DNA of 37,150 bases, taken from positions 1 to 37,150 of the forward strand of contig CAZVPF010000028.1 of NCBI GenBank assembly GCA_964628195.1. The letters run 5' to 3'. Source of the DNA: CAZVPF01 sp964628195. GTDB lineage: Bacteria; Planctomycetota; Phycisphaerae; Sedimentisphaerales; Anaerohalosphaeraceae. Shown piece by piece: positions 32,274 through 37,150 of the stretch; positions within the stretch are counted from its first letter, which is position 1; each line of letters opens with the position of its first letter. The notes under the pieces were generated by a model. That model was given only the letters and a program-made list of their open reading frames with translations, had not been told where the DNA came from and ran no database searches. The translations under genes and the position numbers were made by a program.

Positions 32274-33741
32274 CGACGTTTCCCACCTTTGGCCTTTTTT
32301 TATAAAATTCCGTCTGCGTCTCGAACATCCGCCCGATTCGCAGCAGCCTGTCCTCGGTAAAAGCCGGGCTTATTATCTGCAGCCCGACCGGCAGAAGCTC
32401 CTTGTCGAACCCGCAGGGAATGCTTATACCGGGCATGCCCGCAAGGTTAAGAGCAAGCGTATATATATCGGCAAGGTACATCTGCAAAGGGTCGTCCATC
32501 TTCTCGCCGAGCCTGAACGCCGTTGTGGGCGCCACGGGCATCATCATGCAGTCAGCCTTTTCAAAAGCCCGCTCGAAATCCTTTCGTATAAGGTTACGAA
32601 CCTTCAGCCCCTTCAGGTAATATGCGTCATAATAACCGGACGAAAGAGCGTAGGTCCCCAGCATTATCCGCCGCTTGACCTCCGCGCCGAACCCTTCCTG
32701 CCGCGACTGCGAATAAACCCCGATATAATCCTCCGCATCAGCGGACCTGTGCCCGTAGTGAACCCCGTCGTAACGCGCAAGGTTGCTCGAAGCCTCCGCT
32801 GTGGCAACGACATAATAAGTCGCCACCGCGTAATCAAAGTGCGGCATCTCGACCTCGACTATTTCCGCGCCCATTCGTTTATAAATATCTATCGCGTCCC
32901 AGACGCTTGTTTTTACGTCATCACCGGCATGGTCGATGAACCTCGGTGTGACCGCAATCTTGAGCCCTTCTATCGGCCTGTCAATCCCGGCGGTAAAATC
33001 CTTTAGCGGGGCATAGCTTTCGTCGACACTTGTCGAGTCCCTGCTGTCCCTGCCGGATATAACATTGAGCACCAGCCCCGCGTCAGTAACATTCGATGTC
33101 AAAGGACCTATCTGGTCAAGGCTGGAACCGTAGGCCACAAGCCCGTAACGTGAGACCCTCCCGTAAGTCGGCTTTAGTCCCGTCACACCGCAAAAAGCAG
33201 CCGGCTGCCTTATAGAACCCCCCGTGTCAGAGCCTATCGCCCCAGCGCACTGCCTGGCCGCCACCGCCGCAGCCGAACCCCCGCTCGAACCGCCCGTAAC
33301 CCTGCCCCCGTCCCACGGGTTTACGGTTTTTTTCAATGCGGAATTTTCCGTGCTCGAACCCATCGCGAACTCGTCAAGGTTGGTCTTGCCGACTATAACG
33401 GCATCAGCGGCGATCAGCTTTTCAACCACATGGGCGTCGTAAGGAGGCCGAAAGTTTTCGAGAATTTTTGATGCGCAACTCGTCGTTCCGTACCGGCAGC
33501 AGATGTTGTCCTTAACCCCTATCGGAACACCCGCAAGCGGGCCCAACTTTTTCCCCGCCGAAACTTCATCGTCTATCCGCTGGGCCTCTGTCGTCGCCAT
33601 ATCGGCAAAAGTCGACAAAAACGCGCCCACCTCAGGCTCGCACTTTTCCAGTCTTTCAAGAAAGCTTTTGACGACCGCTGCCGCTTTTAACTCGCCGCTG
33701 CCAACCTTTTGGGCAATTTCTCTTATTGAAAGATCAAGCAT
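32266..33741 (-). CDS. gatA: aspartyl/glutamyl-tRNA amidotransferase subunit A
   Basis: GatA is the glutaminase subunit of GatCAB and releases ammonia from glutamine. The amidase-signature triad is complete: K77 (PIGVKDN), cis-Ser152 (GGSSGGSA) and nucleophile Ser176 (DTGGSIR), with the usual GAIGSDTGGS spacing. The 491-residue length is typical. It begins 32 bp after gatC and its end overlaps gatB by 8 bp. The ribosome site is GGAAGCGGGAA. No anomaly is visible. Confidence 0.97.
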   Translation of the reverse strand: MLDLSIREIAQKVGSGELKAAAVVKSFLERLEKCEPEVGAFLSTFADMATTEAQRIDDEVSAGKKLGPLAGVPIGVKDNICCRYGTTSCASKILENFRPPYDAHVVEKLIAADAVIVGKTNLDEFAMGSSTENSALKKTVNPWDGGRVTGGSSGGSAAAVAARQCAGAIGSDTGGSIRQPAAFCGVTGLKPTYGRVSRYGLVAYGSSLDQIGPLTSNVTDAGLVLNVISGRDSRDSTSVDESYAPLKDFTAGIDRPIEGLKIAVTPRFIDHAGDDVKTSVWDAIDIYKRMGAEIVEVEMPHFDYAVATYYVVATAEASSNLARYDGVHYGHRSADAEDYIGVYSQSRQEGFGAEVKRRIMLGTYALSSGYYDAYYLKGLKVRNLIRKDFERAFEKADCMMMPVAPTTAFRLGEKMDDPLQMYLADIYTLALNLAGMPGISIPCGFDKELLPVGLQIISPAFTEDRLLRIGRMFETQTEFYKKRPKVGNVDD

Positions 33742-33773
33742 TTCCCGCTTCCGTTATTTCGATGATCGTTTTA

Positions 33774-34085
33774 TTAAAGCGAACCGGACGCGTCGTCCAG
33801 GACCTTGGGCACTTTGAAATACTGCTGCTCGGTCTCCGGCGCGTTCGCAAGTGTGCTCTCGGCGCCAAGTGACGGTGTAACTTCATCCTGCCGGAAAACA
33901 TTATGCACAGGCAGGCAATGAGCAAGAGGCTCAACATCATCGGTCTCGAGTTCGTTAAGCTTTTCAATATAATCAAGAATATGGCTGAGCTGGTCGCTGA
34001 ACATGCCTACCTCCTCATCGCAAAGGTCCAGCCGTGCGAGTTTCGCCACCTTTCTTACCTGTTCGTGATCTATTTTATCAGCCAT
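33774..34085 (-). CDS. gatC: aspartyl/glutamyl-tRNA amidotransferase subunit C
   Basis: GatC is the small linker (103 aa) that wraps between GatA and GatB. The opening KIDHEQVRKVAKLARLDLCDEEV and the segment DYIEKLNELETDDVEPLAHCL are diagnostic, as is the C-terminal FKVPKVLD. An AAGGGG ribosome site precedes the ATG. It is the first gene of the gatCAB run; no clear promoter is visible in the 38 bp between it and the rpmB terminator, so partial read-through from the strong rpmB promoter is possible. Confidence 0.95.
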   Translation of the reverse strand: MADKIDHEQVRKVAKLARLDLCDEEVGMFSDQLSHILDYIEKLNELETDDVEPLAHCLPVHNVFRQDEVTPSLGAESTLANAPETEQQYFKVPKVLDDASGSL

Positions 34086-34124
34086 TTAATTCCCCTTTTT
34101 GCAACTGTTCAACACAGAGCCTGT

Positions 34125-34156
34125 AAAAAAAGCGAGACCCGAATAAAGCCTCGCTT
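34125..34156 (-). terminator. intrinsic terminator of rpmB
   Basis: On the minus strand AAGCGAG pairs with CTCGCTT (7 bp, extendable by two more pairs) around a 9-13-nt loop, and a run of T follows directly. It lies about 55 bp after the rpmB stop and 38 bp before gatC. Confidence 0.8.
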
Positions 34157-34210
34157 ATTGTATGCAAATAGCGCCCCTCTTTAAAGGACTTTAACCGGCA
34201 ATAATTCCGG

Positions 34211-34483
34211 CTAAGCCTGACCCCGCTTAACAGCGTCGGATAAATATTTCCTCTTCGGGGGTTTTACTACGAGACCCATCTTGATTGCCTTGGTCGAGAC
34301 CTTGACCTTCGTAATCTTGCCGTTGACCACCGCGCGAACTTTTTGAATGTTCGGCTTGAATTTTCTCTTGGTCACGCCCGCGACATTTCGACCTACACCG
34401 CCCAGATATTTTGCCTTACCCCTTCGGGCGATGGTGTTCCCCGAACGGGTCTGTTTGCCTGTGAACATACATTTTCTTGACAT
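34211..34483 (-). CDS. rpmB: 50S ribosomal protein L28
   Basis: L28 is a small basic protein (90 aa) of the large ribosomal subunit. The opening MSRKCMFTGKQTRSGNTIARR and the later RKFKPNIQKVRAVVNGKITKVKVSTKAIKMGLV are clear family matches. Only one cysteine (C5) remains of the usual four-Cys zinc site, so this looks like the zinc-free form of the protein. It has a strong promoter and a GGAG ribosome site and is followed by an intrinsic terminator, so it is mainly a single-gene transcript. Confidence 0.95.
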   Translation of the reverse strand: MSRKCMFTGKQTRSGNTIARRGKAKYLGGVGRNVAGVTKRKFKPNIQKVRAVVNGKITKVKVSTKAIKMGLVVKPPKRKYLSDAVKRGQA

Positions 34484-34545
34484 CTTTAGGCTCCGACTTT
34501 TTACTGATATTTAATTGTTTTTACAGAAAATAATAGAAATTGAAT

Positions 34546-34573
34546 ATTATAATGCCTGAAAAATCCCTGTCAA
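34546..34573 (-). promoter_or_regulatory. consensus sigma70 promoter of rpmB
   Basis: On the minus strand TTGACA (34573-34568) and TATAAT (34551-34546) are both perfect and spaced by 16 bp. A start near 34539 leaves an AT-rich leader of about 55 nt to the ATG. High strength suits a ribosomal protein gene. Confidence 0.8.
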
Positions 34574-34590
34574 GCGATAATAATTTTCCT

Positions 34591-34611
34591 CAGGGAAAAT
34601 ACCCTGTTTTT
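34591..34611 (+). terminator. orphan hairpin with T-run in the divergent rpmB/SDR interval
   Basis: CAGGG (34591-34595) and CCCTG (34602-34606) form a 5-bp stem with a 6-nt loop followed by TTTTT. No gene on the plus strand ends just upstream, so it is either a block to antisense transcription, the end of a small RNA, or a coincidence. Confidence 0.4.
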
Positions 34612-34720
34612 ACATAAAAACTCGTTTCTTGGCCATGCTTGCACCTGTTATTATCCTCTTTTTACTTGATTTGGGCGGTTTTGTCGCTAATTTTATAAAA
34701 TAAATTGTGAAAGGACTCCA

Positions 34721-35626
34721 ATGCCGCAAAATGGACAAAAAAAGGTGGTTATTACCGGCTGTTCGAGCGGTTTCGGCTATTATACCGCCCTAAAAGCCGC
34801 CAGCCGGGGTTTCAATGTCGTCGCCACGATGCGCAACATGACAAAAGCGGATATGCTGAGGTCGGAATTAGAAAAAAACGCCCTTAAAGCCTCAATAGAA
34901 CATCTTGACGTCACGGATCAGGACAGTATCTCTCAATTCGCGGCACGTCACAGCGACACCGACATCCTCGTCAACAACGCCGGTATCCTTATAATAGGCT
35001 CGTTCTTGACACTCAGCGATCAAGAAATCACCCGGGTTATGGAAACCAACTATTACGGCCCGGTCAGGCTCTGCAGAGCTCTAACGCCTGCTATGATGTC
35101 GCGCAAATCCGGGCTTATAATAAACGTCGCTTCCCTCGCAGGCCTGGTCGGCCATCCCTTTAATGCGGTTTATTCGTCGAGCAAACACGCCTTGGTGGGG
35201 TTTTCACGCTCCATAAGGCTTGAACTCAGACCATTCGGCATAAAGGTCGTTTCAGTCGAACCGGGCTATCATAAAACCGAGATCATCAGGGCAAACGCGA
35301 ATGTCTCCGAAAACTTTTATGACAGACAATCCCCGTTTTTCGAGTGGAACCGGGGTTTTTTGCGCGTAATGCGGGACGAGATAATCCCCCGCGCAGGCGA
35401 GGTGCAGTCGGTGGTCGACACCATTTGCGAGATAATGCGCTCCGACGACCCGAACAGTCATTACATAATCGGCAAAGACGCGAAACTCGCAATGTTCTGC
35501 CGTAAATTCGGCCTGAGCAGCTGGTTGGAGAACAAGGTGTTCAGAAAAATTAAAACCTGCGTAAGGCTGGAAAACAAACGGGCACAATCGCGAAAGAAAA
35601 AAAATAAGAGGCTGGACAAGTCTTGA
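34721..35626 (+). CDS. SDR-family oxidoreductase
   Basis: This 301-residue classical SDR probably reduces or oxidises a carbonyl/alcohol with NAD(P). The nucleotide loop TGCSSGFG is at 12-19, NNAG at 85-88, and the catalytic S138, Y151 and K155 (YSSSK) are in order. The C-terminal half ends in a Lys/Arg-rich tail. Its AAAGGA ribosome site lies 6 nt before the ATG. The promoter is unclear; the divergent rpmB promoter and the orphan hairpin lie upstream. An OmpV/MipA-like gene follows after 55 bp on the same strand. The substrate is unknown; a lipid or retinol-type role is possible from similarity of pattern only. Confidence 0.9.
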   Translation: MPQNGQKKVVITGCSSGFGYYTALKAASRGFNVVATMRNMTKADMLRSELEKNALKASIEHLDVTDQDSISQFAARHSDTDILVNNAGILIIGSFLTLSDQEITRVMETNYYGPVRLCRALTPAMMSRKSGLIINVASLAGLVGHPFNAVYSSSKHALVGFSRSIRLELRPFGIKVVSVEPGYHKTEIIRANANVSENFYDRQSPFFEWNRGFLRVMRDEIIPRAGEVQSVVDTICEIMRSDDPNSHYIIGKDAKLAMFCRKFGLSSWLENKVFRKIKTCVRLENKRAQSRKKKNKRLDKS

Positions 35627-35681
35627 AATTTTTGTTATTTTTCTAATTCGAATTTTTATTGGATTTTACAGGGGATTAGAT

Positions 35682-36464
35682 ATGAAACATTCAGTTAAGT
35701 GCACAATTCTGGCAGCATCGTTAATTTTATCCGCTTTTGCTTTTGCCCAGCCCCAGCAGGACCGAAGCACCGAGCTTCTGGGGGTCAAGTTTGATTATTT
35801 CTCCGCAGGTGTCGGCGTGGTCCTTTCCGACAAGCCGTATAAAGGAATGGACAACGAACTTTATGTCATCCCCCTTATCGATCTGCGAATAGAAAAGTTT
35901 TATATGCAGGGACCAAAACTCGGTTACGAACTATGGCAGGATAAGGGCTTCACTTTTGAGGCAATCGCACAGTACCGGTTCGACGGTTATGACGACAGCG
36001 ATGCCTCGTCAGTTTCCGGCATGGACGACAGGGACCACACTATCGACTACGGCCTGGGCCTGAAATACGACATGAAAGAATGGGGACAGATCGGCATCGA
36101 GTGGCTTGCCGACCTGATGGACAACCACAACGGCCAGGAAATTGAGGTTCGCTATTCCTACGACTGGCGGCAGGACCAGCTAACGCTCACACCTTTTGTC
36201 GGCTTTTCGTGGCTAAGCGACAACATTATCGATTACTACTACGGAGTTCGCCCCGGAGAGGTCAGAGCAGGCAGAACAGCTTATGAAGGAAGGGACACCA
36301 TTAACTGGTTCACCGGGCTGACCGTGAGATACGCAATAGACCAGCGGTGGAGCCTGTTCAGCATGTTCAACTGGGAATTCTACGGCGATGAGATATCCGA
36401 CAGCCCCATAGTCGATGACGATTCGGGAATGTCCGGACTGTTCGGGGTAATGTACAACTTCTAA
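35682..36464 (+). CDS. MipA/OmpV-family outer membrane protein
   Basis: This is an exported protein (260 aa) with a cleavable signal peptide (core ILAASLILSAFAFA, cleavage likely before QPQQ). Alternating polar/apolar strands rich in Tyr, Trp and Asp extend along the mature part, and the last residues GVMYNF end with Phe, the mark of a BAM-assembled beta barrel. The opening VGVVLSDKPYKGMDNELYVIPL fits MipA/OmpV, a family linked to a murein-hydrolase scaffold or porin-like role. AGGGG precedes the ATG by 7 nt. It follows the SDR gene by 55 bp and may be co-transcribed. Function within the host is undetermined. Confidence 0.82.
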   Translation: MKHSVKCTILAASLILSAFAFAQPQQDRSTELLGVKFDYFSAGVGVVLSDKPYKGMDNELYVIPLIDLRIEKFYMQGPKLGYELWQDKGFTFEAIAQYRFDGYDDSDASSVSGMDDRDHTIDYGLGLKYDMKEWGQIGIEWLADLMDNHNGQEIEVRYSYDWRQDQLTLTPFVGFSWLSDNIIDYYYGVRPGEVRAGRTAYEGRDTINWFTGLTVRYAIDQRWSLFSMFNWEFYGDEISDSPIVDDDSGMSGLFGVMYNF

Positions 36465-36588
36465 ACAGCCCCCCAATACAGCTTATAGGGCACAGGCCGC
36501 GATTGACCTGCAGCGATGCTTATACCCCCCTGGCTTGGATGCGCAGAGTATTTACCCCCCGCAGCCCAGGTGACTTTTAATAAAGTTG

Positions 36589-37150
36589 TTATTCAGGAAC
36601 TTCCATCGGCCTTTTCGTAGGACCATCAACCTTCAGCACGGTTTTACCCCCGGAGTTGACAAAATCTATTTTGTCCAGGCACACCAGCCTCTTGTAAGGC
36701 TCTTCAGGGCTAAGATGACAATGGTAAACAATGTACATCTCACAGCCGCCCGGCGAAAAGGCAATGCTGTTATGCCCGGGGCCTGAAACCTGATCGGTCC
36801 TTTTCAGGATCGGATTATCCTCATACTTGCTCCATGGCCCCTTCGGATTATCCGCCACCGCGTAACCAACCCCGTAATAGGGATCAACAAAGCAGTTAGC
36901 CGAATACATAAGATAATATTTGCCGCCATGCTTGAGAACATAAGGCGCCTCGTTCCAGACCGTTCCCTCCCATTGCTGGTTAGGCCTTATACACAACACC
37001 GGCGAATCTTTCACGCCGTCGAAATCTGAACTCAGCTCGACAGCATAAATTTCGCTGATTTTGTTATCTGACATATCAAGGGTGTAATACAAATAGGCTC
37101 TCCCGTCATCGTCTATAAACGGATGAGCGTCTATCATAGCTTTGTCGCTG
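36589..37150 (-). CDS. GH43-like glycoside hydrolase, C-terminal part only (cut by window end)
   Basis: Only the last 186 or so codons lie in the window, and the gene continues beyond 37150. The frame is open right to the edge. It shows the five-bladed beta-propeller pattern of glycoside hydrolase family 43 and relatives: MIDAHPFIDDDGRAYLYYT (with the conserved Asp) and NEAPYVLKHGGKYYLMYSAN, whose Glu is the usual general acid. The blade-end GPGHNSIAFSPGGCEMYIVYH is also typical. Such enzymes act on arabinan, xylan or related beta-linked polysaccharides, usually outside the cytoplasm. The end is close to the OmpV-like gene (124 bp, convergent). Whether a signal peptide exists cannot be seen. 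Confidence 0.85.
   Translation of the reverse strand, partial: SDKAMIDAHPFIDDDGRAYLYYTLDMSDNKISEIYAVELSSDFDGVKDSPVLCIRPNQQWEGTVWNEAPYVLKHGGKYYLMYSANCFVDPYYGVGYAVADNPKGPWSKYEDNPILKRTDQVSGPGHNSIAFSPGGCEMYIVYHCHLSPEEPYKRLVCLDKIDFVNSGGKTVLKVDGPTKRPMEVPE

Noticed and set aside
31446..32360. 304-codon plus-strand frame
   Set aside because: It is antisense to gatB, which has complete family motifs; the frame has none.
36465..36588. Terminator between the OmpV-like gene and the GH43-like gene
   Set aside because: CCTGG/CCAGG could pair over about 32 nt, but there is no T-run; I see no clear signal.
1..37150. tRNA genes, CRISPR arrays, insertion sequences, phage genes or attachment sites
   Set aside because: I saw no tRNA cloverleaf, regularly spaced repeats, transposase or integrase motifs while reading both strands.

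Overview
The window looks like a chromosomal segment from a Gram-negative-type bacterium, most plausibly an anaerobic member of the Planctomycetota (Phycisphaerae). Direct evidence for a diderm envelope includes a lipoprotein-type TolC-family channel with a MacAB-like pump, an OmpV/MipA-like barrel, a LAB_N membrane protein and ArnT-like glycosyltransferases. An NfnAB-type flavin/iron-sulfur pair fits an anaerobic or fermentative metabolism. The taxonomic placement is an inference from gene style and organisation, not a database match. I saw no tRNA, rRNA, CRISPR array, insertion sequence or phage gene, and coding density is high: no stretch over 300 bases lacks a gene.

Layout. 1-3.3 kb (+): nfnA, nfnB and an RluB-type pseudouridine synthase. 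3.4-7.1 kb (-): a GntR/YtrA-type regulator, an ABC ATPase, an ABC-2 type permease and an unfamiliar membrane protein with a C-terminal zinc ribbon. A 25-bp inverted repeat of YtrA-operator geometry lies exactly over the predicted promoter. 7.4-9.6 kb (-): a large exported protein of unknown family with a possible glycosidase-like fold. 9.8-13.7 kb: an extended SDR and a polysaccharide flippase (+), convergent with a family 4 glycosyltransferase (-). 13.9-19.5 kb (-): a four-gene tripartite efflux operon (tolC, macA-like adaptor, ATPase, MacB-like permease). 19.7-24.1 kb (-): MarR regulator, a Cys/Tyr/Arg/Ser-rich exported TPR protein, a glycine-zipper lipoprotein and a Tat-exported metallophosphoesterase.

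24.3-28.9 kb is a surface glycosylation locus: two tandem ArnT-like integral membrane glycosyltransferases (-), divergent from a DPM1/ArnC-like GT2 and a LAB_N protein (+). The simplest reading is that GT2 loads a sugar on a polyprenyl phosphate and the ArnT-like enzymes transfer it to lipid A or another envelope acceptor. 28.9-34.5 kb (-): rpmB, gatC, gatA, gatB, a TIGR00661-like glycosyltransferase and a glyoxalase II-like hydrolase. 34.7-36.5 kb (+): an SDR and an OmpV/MipA-like protein. The window ends inside a GH43-like glycosidase (-).

Regulatory signals are unusually legible: consensus-like sigma70 promoters in front of marR and rpmB, good promoters before the flippase, SDR and GT2 genes, palindromes at the marR and gntR promoters, and strong intrinsic terminators after rpmB and the glycine-zipper gene. 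I found no single obviously new defence or mobile system. The most novel-looking items are the zinc-ribbon ABC cassette, the large exported protein at 7.4-9.6 kb, the Cys/Tyr-rich TPR protein, and the paired ArnT/GT2/LAB_N locus.
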